Source of the DNA: Zarea fungicola
Taxonomy: Eukaryota > Ascomycota > Sordariomycetes > Hypocreales > Cordycipitaceae
Length of the DNA: 42,554 nt
Assembly (NCBI GenBank): GCA_900169235.1
Contig: FWCC01000376.1
Span: 1 to 42,554 of the forward strand
Direction: 5' to 3'
Under the pieces are notes generated by a model. That model was not told the DNA's origin. It saw only the letters and a list, made by a program, of their open reading frames with translations, and ran no database searches. Position numbers and translations under genes: made by a program. Below are positions 30,178-38,711 of this stretch, in pieces (the first letter of the stretch is position 1; the number at the start of each line of letters is the position of its first letter).

Positions 30178-31506
30178 ATGTGTGCAGCGCAGGCACTACA
30201 CGAGCCGCAAACTAGTCTTACCGCATGGTATCAAGAGCTCGAGGACCACATCAGAACGCTTGGCCGAAAAGGGCCTCCGGCAAACATTGAAAACTATCCT
30301 AGTCTTCTAAGGAGAGTCCAAAACCGTAGAAAGTTGCATGGGCAAGTTGGCTTCGACGCCGTTAAACAATGGTTTGAGAGATTCTTAGAGGAGCGATGGT
30401 TCATAGACCTCGCTTTCCTTGTGATCGACTGCTCACAGCTAGATCGTCTTCGCTTCCTCAATCACTTGAGATGGGGAAGTCGCAAACTGTGTAGTAAACT
30501 TTTGTCTACAATAACTCGCATCCAGTGCGAATGCCATAATAAACTGGACCTATTTTCTACAGTGGCGACTGAATGCTATCTGAATTGGCTTCAGGCTCAA
30601 CATAAGGTCGATAACAGTTGCAGTTGGTGTAAGAAGCCTTTCAACGTTGGAAGGGATATGAAATGGACCGAAAATAACAAGCAGCCGTTTCACTTGGACT
30701 GCTTGGATGCATTTGCAAGTTCAAATCCGCACCTATGGCGGGTTAGACTTGACACGCCGTGCTTGGTCAATCCGACAATTTTCAAATGCAGTATATGCGC
30801 CAAAAGTTTCAAAATGGGGGACTACGTACGACGAAACTCATGCAAAAGGCACGCATGTCATGAAACATGCCTTACGTTACTCAAAAAACAATACGGTTCG
30901 CTAATGTGGGTGCCGATTGAGTGTGAATGCATACCAAAAACGTATGCCGATAGGATCAACTACCAGCTCTTTAAGTCGCACGAATGGCTTAACGCTGTTG
31001 ATGAGAAAGGGGTAAGCCCTGTTCTCATCGCCAGCCGGAGCGACCTGGACAAAATATCCAAAGGTGATACAACATCCCACAAAAAGGCGGCCCTTGCCTT
31101 CCTAGGTTCAAATGGCAAGGGTTTGCACCAAGATGTAACTCTTCGTAAAACTCTTAAAGAATCTCTACATGGTACACTCAAACAGGATTTAAGGGTACAC
31201 TTCGAGGCTCTTAACTTAACATTAAATATCGACCAAACATTTGCTTCAGCGATCATGGACGATAAATTAATTAATGTTGAAGCTGGAACAACTTCCATGC
31301 TTTATCTTAATAGAGCTGCAGATTCAGAGCCCCAACTTGTCCCGATAACGGATTTGGGTCCAATGGCAATGATTGGCTCCAAAAGCGCGATCGTGCTGCT
31401 ATGTACAAATGCCGGGACGAATGATATGAACGGTCGTCAATTTCGAACAGAGGTCCCTTATAGCGAGTATTTTCGAGGCTTACGTTTTACCGACCGCTAC
31501 AGATAA
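30178..31506 (+). CDS. Hypothetical protein with two Cys/His zinc-binding-like clusters
   Basis: Intronless, 442 aa. The N-terminal ~130 residues are helical and basic. Two similar clusters follow: C148-x2-C151...H172-x2-C175 (CSWCKKPF...FHLDCL) and C204-x2-C207...H228-x2-C231 (CSICAKSF...CHETCL), with extra Cys/His in between and a later ECEC pair. This is the C-x2-C...H-x2-C pattern of RING/LIM/treble-clef zinc folds, and the repeat unit suggests an internal duplication. The C-terminal ~190 residues have no recognised motif. Ubiquitin-ligase or protein-binding activity is possible but unsupported. Stand-alone gene, with no sign of splicing. Confidence 0.6.
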   Translation: MCAAQALHEPQTSLTAWYQELEDHIRTLGRKGPPANIENYPSLLRRVQNRRKLHGQVGFDAVKQWFERFLEERWFIDLAFLVIDCSQLDRLRFLNHLRWGSRKLCSKLLSTITRIQCECHNKLDLFSTVATECYLNWLQAQHKVDNSCSWCKKPFNVGRDMKWTENNKQPFHLDCLDAFASSNPHLWRVRLDTPCLVNPTIFKCSICAKSFKMGDYVRRNSCKRHACHETCLTLLKKQYGSLMWVPIECECIPKTYADRINYQLFKSHEWLNAVDEKGVSPVLIASRSDLDKISKGDTTSHKKAALAFLGSNGKGLHQDVTLRKTLKESLHGTLKQDLRVHFEALNLTLNIDQTFASAIMDDKLINVEAGTTSMLYLNRAADSEPQLVPITDLGPMAMIGSKSAIVLLCTNAGTNDMNGRQFRTEVPYSEYFRGLRFTDRYR

Positions 31507-32074
31507 TAGCGGCTAGCTTTGCCACCATACTGACTCCTACGTTGTTGCAGTGTTGGTCGGCATAGGCTACCCTAGAGTCACGGCCAAAATGCAACGCAGT
31601 TACAGTTATCAGCGGTAGTTGTCTGTCTAATTCATGCTCAAACTGAGATTACTTCCAAACTTTTGCTAGTTGGCGCAACAGTACTAGACAGTTGTTGCAC
31701 AAAAACAAATTTGGTACGGCATGGCATGGCCGGCGTCGTGGGAGTTTACGAGCAGTGTTACCGATGCATAGGAATAAATTGCCGTATTTATAATGGTATT
31801 GTTAAAATTAGAGTACACTGAAAAAACGACGAACATACGCAGCCACCAGCACATTGACCTATGTAAGAGAAGCCCCTACATTTTAGTTCACCTTCAGTTC
31901 ATCCAGGAGCACGATACCCAATATGTCAATGCAAATGTGAGTCGTGACATTATATCAGGATGTAAGGATTACCGAAACTGCTGTTGAGTGCTCGTATGAT
32001 TCACTTTTGAAACGGCGCAAAAAAAAAAAAACCTGTTTTGTAAAACTGCAATTTATCAAGACTTGCTGGACCTT
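31507..32074. other. Intergenic, no supported gene
   Basis: Convergent 3' ends of the flanking genes. A poly-A run at about 32018-32030 lies just past the SNARE gene stop. Nothing else seen. Confidence 0.45.
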
Positions 32075-32896
32075 TCATCTCTTGGTCGGACTACGGGAAA
32101 TGAAAATATAAGTTAGCACAGAAATGAGAATGACAACAATAATAGCGACACAGATGCCCAAGCAGATCCACTTCCTCCTCCTCGACTTGCGCGCTGTGTT
32201 GATGGCAGCACCAGTCTCCTCAACTCCCTTATCCAGGTTTTGCACAGTCTCTTCGCTCTTCTGCTCAATCTGTATGACAGACGCCTCCTGATCTAGAACC
32301 TGAGTTGCCATGTCCTCGAAGATCCACAGCAGCTCCTTAATCTGCCGCTCGATCTCGCGGAGCGCCTCACGCCGACCTTTGACGGCAGAAAGTATGTTAG
32401 CGGCGTGTGGCTGGTGGTTGCTCTGCATAATCGCCTGACTGAAAATCTGGTTGCTAGCGTCTCTAACGGCAGCCTGGATCTCCTCGTTAGAGGCGTTGGG
32501 CCGCACAAAGCTGTATTGGCGAGCCAACTGCTCTTGGGTGCGCTTGTAGAATTTCGACTCGATCTGTAGGTACTCATGGAAAGTCTTTCTCAGGCTACTC
32601 TCAACCCTCTCAACGTGAGTTCTGATGTTGGGTGTGCGCATATTAGGGCTAGACTTGAGTTCTTTTACATCATCAGTGAGCTGGCGGTACAAGGTTACGA
32701 TGCGCTTGGAACAAGCCGCAGGGTCGTCATCGGTGCCAGAAGAGGAGCTGCCGACATTATCGAGAGTCTGCTGCTGGATTTCCTCAAGCTCCTTGAATTC
32801 GGTCCTCCTAATTTTGTCGATTTCCCCATTAATTCGTCCACATTCGTTGAGAACATCCATGGAGCTGACGAGAGTTGCCATATTAAAACTAAGCAT
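32075..32896 (-). CDS. Syntaxin/Sso-like Qa-SNARE
   Basis: Intronless, 273 aa. An N-terminal three-helix (Habc) region (~14-130) contains EYLQIESKFYKRTQEQLARQY, close to the EyqxiEqxfrxxyqeqiaRQYrIV pattern of fungal Sso1-type syntaxins. The SNARE motif (~175-235) starts REALREIERQIKELLWIFEDM and keeps the zero-layer Gln at 203 (VLDQEASV). A basic juxtamembrane stretch (RKSRRRKW) precedes one C-terminal membrane anchor (~244-266). It should act as a plasma-membrane t-SNARE for vesicle fusion. Three ATGs are close together (32896, 32881, 32860); the last would begin exactly at MDVLNECGRIN, where family similarity starts. Housekeeping SSO genes usually have introns, so an accessory paralog is likely (inference). 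Confidence 0.8.
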   Translation of the reverse strand: MLSFNMATLVSSMDVLNECGRINGEIDKIRRTEFKELEEIQQQTLDNVGSSSSGTDDDPAACSKRIVTLYRQLTDDVKELKSSPNMRTPNIRTHVERVESSLRKTFHEYLQIESKFYKRTQEQLARQYSFVRPNASNEEIQAAVRDASNQIFSQAIMQSNHQPHAANILSAVKGRREALREIERQIKELLWIFEDMATQVLDQEASVIQIEQKSEETVQNLDKGVEETGAAINTARKSRRRKWICLGICVAIIVVILISVLTYIFISRSPTKR

Positions 32897-33250
32897 GGAA
32901 TGAGGTCACAAGCAGCATTCATACCTCTAATACGTCTGGGTATCGGGTTAGAAAGTACATACAAGTAGAAGAAACGAAATACGGCCGATTTTAGCCTAAA
33001 AGCTTTCTCGCATCAACAGAGCTTTGTCACTCTTGTGCCAGCAAGTTTAGACCTATAGACTCTATTTTATGCATAATGGTCAGAAAATGAGATACAGTGG
33101 CTGATGCCTGGATGAACGCCTATTCCTATGGCACTTTTGGCTTTTTAATCTCTTTCGCCATGGACTAGGACGCTTGCAGGCTCATTGCACCGTTCTATCA
33201 GGCGCACAAGGGAAGTCGGGTATGTTTTGTAATGGCCAGCCGTCGGTCCT
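32897..33250. other. Intergenic, no supported gene
   Basis: Upstream region of the SNARE gene. Overlapping short frames only. Confidence 0.35.
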
Positions 33251-33574
33251 TCAAACCGACGCTTTGTATACTCTGTGGATAGAAATGAAGACGAAAACCA
33301 CCCCGATGACGAAACAAAGTCCAGTAGAAACATACATTTCTTTGCAGAGTACTGTGAAACATTCTGTGGGAAATTTCCAACAAATGAAAAGTGACCCTAA
33401 GAACCAAAATAGAGCTGCAGTTCCATTCATGGCCGTGGACCATGAAACATCGTAACCCTGCTGGTAAATGGAGCTGGATACTATTTCATATACACAAACA
33501 GGTATAGAGTAGACGCTGATGCAAAGGATGACAAAATATCGACCAGCCTGCGCTTTTTCGCCTCTCTTGCTCAC
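33251..33574 (-). CDS. Membrane-protein exon or fragment, three hydrophobic segments
   Basis: An open frame of 107 codons with three strong hydrophobic stretches (RYFVILCISVYSIPVCVYEIV; AALFWFLGSLFICW; STGLCFVIGVVFVFISI). The pattern could suit a small four-TM protein of MARVEL type missing one helix, but I do not recognise it. No ATG opens it: the frame begins with GTG after an in-frame stop, and the first in-frame ATG is about codon 49. A possible acceptor CAACAATAG with branch CTGAC lies just upstream, so this may be a second exon. A TATATAA box lies ~100 bp upstream. It may be a broken gene. Confidence 0.35.
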   Translation of the reverse strand: MSKRGEKAQAGRYFVILCISVYSIPVCVYEIVSSSIYQQGYDVSWSTAMNGTAALFWFLGSLFICWKFPTECFTVLCKEMYVSTGLCFVIGVVFVFISIHRVYKASV

Positions 33575-35128
33575 AACTATTGTTGGTCAGTTTCGGTGCG
33601 TTGAATTTATAGCCTTACACGTACTGAAGGCTGAAAGACCAAGCTGGCAAGCTGTCAAAATGAAAAGAGTTATATAAAGAGCAATAACCCTAAGCTTGCA
33701 ATGGTACCCTGAGCGCGCCATTGCGACGTTACTCATATATGAGCTTCTGCTACCGCCTTTCAATATCCGATTTCCGTACCGATGAACACGGGCGACTAAT
33801 GATACTTATCGTCTAATTCCAAGCGACTACGGCGGTATGGGTGGAGGTACCAGTAGGGGCACTGAGAGTGGCTAGATCTGGCGCCTGAAGGACTCGCCTG
33901 GGACGTATTTGCTTGCCCCTTATCCTTGTATTTATTGACTCGGACCCGTAGAATGTGTTGTGAGCCTGCCAGTCATAGAGAACCAAAGTAGAACTGGCTG
34001 ATTAAGGCTAATTGTATCTATAGTTGCCACAGTGGGGGTTCCGCGCCCACGAGTATTACTTGGTTTCCGAAGCATTACGCCATCATCGCCTCGTCCGATC
34101 AGTGTCACTCTAATCTAGTTCAAAAGCCTGCATTCTCACTACTTCTGATTATCAAATTGCTATACTGTACGCTCCCAAAGCTGTACAGCTGCGGTATTTT
34201 AAACAGTTCCGTCGCGCAGGCCGTTGGGAAGCACGATTTCAGGCTGATCATTGTAGCACAACTGGCCTCTGTACTGGCCCTTTGGCTCTTCCATACCATT
34301 TTACGGCAATCCATAGTGGAAGAGCAGGCGTTTCCTATGTTCATAATGCGCTGTATTTCTGCGTATTGTATATGTTAGACCTCGTCCTCATGAAGAAGTT
34401 CAATATTTTTTTAAGAACTGTTGTGATGATGCTATTCTCCCCTTTGCCCCCGTAGTCATGGGCACAAGTGTTCATTTCATGATTCGGGCAGAAAGACACT
34501 TAATTTCGTGTCTTGATTATACAAAAGTTTCTCCACGGACGATAATTTCGCTTCATAGATTGTATTTAAGCCAGCACCCCTAGACGAAACATCGGCTACT
34601 TTGCCTGGTGCATATTAGTTAGTTAGATACAAACTAAGTCGGAAGAGCTGTCATGCGTGTACCTACATAGGAAGAACTTTGCCTTCCTAGTCTCGAAGCA
34701 TTTCAGATTGCTGCATATGCTGCTGTATTCTCATTCAACTCAAACTTCTCGAACGCAAAGCCATATGGCTGAAGTCTTGATAGAAGATCGTACATAATAA
34801 TGGTTTCCTGTATGTAATACTATATCTGCACTATTGATAAAAAAGGATCAATATTTATGAACTTGAGTATTAATATGTCTTCGTAAGATAGCCTCGATCC
34901 CAACGTCGCGTTGACGGGTAGACTATTCCCTCTATCTATCACACGGGCTTGTGGACTTACTCCGTCGTCTATCACGGAAACAGTCACGCAAAAGGGCAAC
35001 GCCGGGTTTCTAAGGCTATCGTCGACACCGCACGGCGATGATGTTAAAATGGGCGTCTGACAATTCTATGCCCGGTTTTAGAGTTAGCACTATCTGTATA
35101 GTAACTTGTAACTTGGCGCCTTCAGTGT
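33575..35128. other. Intergenic, no supported gene
   Basis: 1.55 kb with only short frames on both strands (for example 34120-34378) and no motif, repeat or RNA gene seen. Confidence 0.45.
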
Positions 35129-35363
35129 TCATAACTTCTTTCTGTCATCCACGTTCTGAAACCTTCTCCAGCTGACTAGATACCGTTCAGCAGTGGTGGC
35201 TCCCTCCAGCATAACAAGGTCACCCACTTTGGTGTCATAAGCCTCCCTGGCTTTCATTTGACCCATGAAGAAATGCGGCTCTGCCCACATGGAGCCAAAA
35301 TCATCCATTGTGTTACCTATGAAGTCATCCTGACGACTATCCGTGTGGTAAATCCAGAGCCGC
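35129..35363 (-). CDS. Probable terminal exon of a hypothetical gene
   Basis: Short minus-strand frame with coding character, below usual ORF length. It starts after a strong acceptor (TTTGCTCTCAG at 35364) and reads RLWIYHTDSRQDDFIGN, then MDDFGSMWAEPHFFMGQM and VGDLVMLEGATTAERYLVSW, ending at TGA 35131-35129. It could be the last exon of the gene at 35548-36447, if that gene's stop is bypassed by an intron, or belong to a separate broken gene. No family recognised. Confidence 0.35.
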
Positions 35364-35547
35364 CTGAGAGCAAATGTATTCTTTCAAATTTTCTCAATTC
35401 TTGAATAATTGATATCACAACTTGAAATAAAAATAAAGCAACTTGACTGCTTTCTCAACATCCGACAGGAATTCATAATTATTGCACGGCGTCAAGTCGT
35501 CAACATGTCATTCATCGCTGCCACCATAGCGTCTTTGTTGAGTCGAC

Positions 35548-36447
35548 TCAACCTCCCAGGCAACGCGCGCGGAGGTCGTCCAGAACGGCTAGGAAGTCTT
35601 TTTGAATCATGTCCGGGACGAAGTTGAGGAGCTTTTCGATTAGATCGGCTGCGCCACTGATGTGATTGATGTGAGAGTCTCCGGTCGGTTGCCCCATGCG
35701 TAAGCGCGCCTTTGATTTCGTTCTTTCTCTGTATTCTTTGTTTTCTTTTTTCTTACGATTTAATGCCAAGAACAATACTGTAAGCGTCTCCAGGGTACTG
35801 TTTTATGTCAGCAATTTGAGAGTTGAATTGCAATGTGCCAGGGAAGCTCTTACTAGGGCCTATGATTGGTGACTTGATACTTGTTATAGTTTTGCGCCGT
35901 TTCTTCGCCTGGCCAGTATTTCTGTCCGTGCTTGGTGAGAAATGCCTCGGTAATCTGTGTAGCACCATCCCAGTGTTCTTTTGAGCGTCGTTTGTGCAGC
36001 GTTGGTCCGCCCGAGCCTGAACGGAGTACGAATAAACGACACTCATCATAAAACCACTTGCATCTCTCTAGCATTTTGTCCCCGTAGTCTAACTTTATCC
36101 GTAGAGCTTGAACACTGCTAGTCTTCATGGGGCTATAAGTCGAGGTCAATTCTTTGAGCAAATGTTGCTTTACACTTTTGGCTGCAGGGACGACAGCACC
36201 GCGTAGAGCCGCCCCCGTTGCGTTCAGATATTCGAGGCGGATTGACCGTGAGTTAATTGAGCTTATATCATGAATATAGCGATTGGCAAAAATGGGTGTA
36301 TTCACGCTTGCGCCGGATGGCTTCTAAAATTAGAGTAGGGAGAGGCCAGTCTAGCATCCAATGTACAAGTGTTTACGTGTACTTGATGGTGTATTCTTGT
36401 GCCTGCAACTTGTAAATTGGTCTGCTTGCTGTGATCACTGCCACCAT
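35548..36447 (-). CDS. Hypothetical three-exon protein
   Basis: My model: exon 1 36447-36377 (ATG, MVAVITASRPIY), intron 36376-36307 (70 bp, GTAAAC, branch CTAAT, GCAAG), exon 2 36306-35854, intron 35853-35798 (56 bp, GTAAGA, branch CTGAC, AAACAG), exon 3 35797-35548, total 257 aa. The second intron is well supported because all signals and frame agree; the first exon is weaker. The exon 2 frame has no early ATG of its own. The middle is basic (SVKQHLLKEL, YGDKMLERCKWFYDECRLF), with a short aromatic-charged part (KHGQKYWPGEE). Exon 3 starts with a Lys/Glu-rich run (NRKKKENKEYRERTKSKARL) and ends DFLAVLDDLRARCLGG. No family recognised. Confidence 0.45.
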
Positions 36448-36648
36448 AATCAGAAAATGGCTACCGCATCATGGAGTTCTGTTCCGATCTAATCTATATA
36501 ACTACCAAGTTGGATGTCCTTTCATGAAGCTACATCCCTATGCCAGTGTTATGTAAAATATACAGGTGACAAAGAGTATGCTTTTTCGCCAATGCCATCG
36601 ACTCTATGCAACCGTACCAGCTGTATTGCCTTGAGTCATCGCAGATAG
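36448..36648. other. Short intergenic gap
   Basis: Promoter side of the three-exon gene and 3' side of the pseudogene; nothing else visible. Confidence 0.3.
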
Positions 36649-37110
36649 TCATGCATTGCATTGCTGTGGCGATGACTGTGACGATGTAGCGTCGGATGAA
36701 GTCGGCGATGCAGCACCCGGACTTTGCTTGGGGGAGTTTCCGGCACTCGGAATTGCTGTCGATGAGGAAGTGGAGGTTCTGCCACTGACAGTGGGCGTGG
36801 GACATATCCCGCTCACTTGCGGATACCTATTGACCGTGGATGAGTATGTTGAGGCTGTAATTACGGCCGTACTAGCGACATCTGTGCCCGGAAGAGTCAA
36901 CGTCGCATAGGCAGGTATAGTATTGACGTCTGTCACAACATCAGAGTTCCATTCTTTCAATATGCTTGGCGCGCTGGGGCCATAAAATCAGGTGAGCAGA
37001 TCAGCACACTGCCTTGGTTGAGGTACCCAGAGAATACTCGGTGTGGCCAACGACTGAGTGACGAGTAAAGGAAGCACAGAAAGATAGAAATACAAGGTGG
37101 GATGAGTTTA
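36649..37110 (-). pseudogene. Pseudogene of the secreted Ser/Thr-rich protein
   Basis: The sequence matches the N-terminal ~110 codons of the 18.4-19.2 kb gene: SILWVPQPRQCADLLT, then FYGPSAPSILKEWNSDVVTDV, TLTLPG, and STVNRYPQVSGICPT. The copy has an in-frame TGA where the intact gene has Ser (near 36988-36990). The start codon position reads ATA rather than ATG and the frame is closed just upstream. The frame ends in a short Ser-rich stretch and lacks the C-terminal Cys module. The Ser/Thr part has diverged most. Confidence 0.75.
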
Positions 37111-37535
37111 TGGTGGCCTTCATACGTGGGCCTTCCGCAGCGTTTATTATCCCATAGCCCTGCACAGAAATCGCAAAAGTCCAGTTACGGCTTATCCAGT
37201 TTTTGCAGCTTCCACCACTGGTTCAAACCTCTCTTGTGGCTTCATAAGGCCACTACGCGTGCGACAAGACAAGAGCCGAGCCCCCGCTCACCGGCTGGCG
37301 CATCTACAATGTGGCGGTTTCGGACTCACTAGACTTGGTCAAGTCGAGAAAATTAGAGGAGCCGACGGATGAAAATAGCGACGGAGCTCTGTACCGGTAA
37401 TAAGACCAAATCAAATGCAAGTTATGCTGCTTTTGGCGCAGGAATATATTGTGTGGCAACTCAAGACACGGCGCGAAGTGGGCTTTGAACACCGTATATC
37501 TGGGGCTGTAGCACCGAACTGGACATCTGGCAATC
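37111..37535. other. Intergenic, no supported gene
   Basis: Divergent promoter region between the pseudogene and secreted protein C. Nothing recognised. Confidence 0.35.
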
Positions 37536-38134
37536 ATGGAAAGTATCGACAAGATAATTAGGATGCTTCTGCTCTTTTTCCTTTTTTTTGTGTCTGTAAT
37601 AGCCGCGACATCTCCTACCCCCGCCTGGCTTGTGCCCCCCCAGGTAACTTACCCCCCAAACCGCGATCCGTCGAACAATGTCCGAGATGTCTGCCAGGAA
37701 TGTTCGCTACTAGATTCGAATTCAACAATGTTCACATGCATTTGTCACTCAGAAGTGGTCAAGGGAGACCTGAACGACTTTATCAGGAACGATAATCAAG
37801 AGCTACAACTATGGTTCGAGTATGGTACCAGATCACGTCTACCATCAAGGGCTATCTAACTAACATAATGCATCGTAGTGGCTCTTTCTCTGAGACCTGC
37901 AAGGGTCCTATGAACCTGACAGCAGTCCCGAGAGAGGGTGACAGCCCACAAAGATTTGTTTTTATAATACTTTGTGTGGACCCAACGACTGGGAAGCCGT
38001 CTCAATGGTCTGCGATCGACATCGGTGCTCCCGATAACGCAACTCATGTAACTCTAGGAGTGTTTAGCCGCCAGGAAAGGGGCTACGAATTTATGCCTTA
38101 CCAGCAACGGACGTTGACGAATGGCTTATCCTAA
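37536..38134 (+). CDS. Small secreted cysteine protein C, CVNH-like (two exons)
   Basis: Exon 1 37536-37819, intron 37820-37878 (59 bp, GTATGG, branch CTAACTAAC, CGTAG, phase 2), exon 2 37879-38134, giving 179 aa. The N-terminus (MESIDKIIRMLLLFFLFFVS) is a strong signal peptide; an internal ATG at 37563 would also work. The mature part has C-x2-C-x11-C-x-C (VCQECSLLDSNSTMFTCIC), then GDLNDFIRNDNQELQLWF; after the intron GSFSETCKGPMNL, FVFIILCVD and WSAIDIGAPDN. Every landmark and the intron place and phase match protein A at 11.1 kb. Both halves fit the CVNH repeat pattern, a fold often found in fungal secreted lectin-like proteins, but sugar binding is not shown. Predicted N-glycosylation sites (NST, NLT, NAT) are present. 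Confidence 0.75.
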
Positions 38135-38711
38135 GAAAGGAAAATTGGTCGACCGAGGTGCGGTACGGCGTCTGAGATTAGCCTCAATCGAGTTTTAAGG
38201 ATATTGTAGGAATATAGCGTCATTTTCTAGATATTATATGGGAACTTGTGAAAAAGCAGGACTTGAAGATTGATGTGCATGATTTCGGTGAGGATGTCGA
38301 TGCAGCACTAATGCGGGCTCAGGGAGGAGTATTGCTTAGGGCTTGCAGGAGGCAAAGACGCCAATCCCGGACATGTAAAGTAACATAGTTAGCGTGCGTA
38401 CTCAACAAGCGTCAATAACTACACCCCTCGCAACAAGTGCAGACCAGTTCGAATAATATTGAAAGCAAACCCGCACGCCGTGCGCCATACGCTGTACGCC
38501 ATGCGCCATACGCCATGCGCCATGCGCCATGCATGCGCTAACGAGAGAGTGGTGTTGTTGATGATGGAAACACATGCAAGTGAGGGTTTATACAAAAATA
38601 AACATAATGTCTGCTGCTGGAATCCTACGGAATATATCATGCTAAATCATCATTCTCCATGTTCTTTGTCTTTACCAGTACAGCGCAGCCTGCGTTTTGC
38701 ACACGTTAGAT
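38135..38711. other. Intergenic with a 7-bp minisatellite
   Basis: No gene. Holds the 7-bp repeat array at 38476-38531, which lies about 180 bp upstream of the F-box/LRR gene. Confidence 0.4.
38476..38531. repeat. Minisatellite, 7 bp x 8
   Basis: Eight consecutive 7-mers of the type CGCCATG/CGCCATA, two of them variant (CGCCGTG and CGCTGTA), followed by CATGCGC. Length-variable by nature; near the promoter of the next gene. Confidence 0.85.

Noticed and set aside
37825..37878. 54-bp intron with donor GTACCA in secreted protein C
   Set aside because: Keeps the wrong frame and hits a stop. Donor GTATGG five bases upstream gives the frame and phase seen in protein A.
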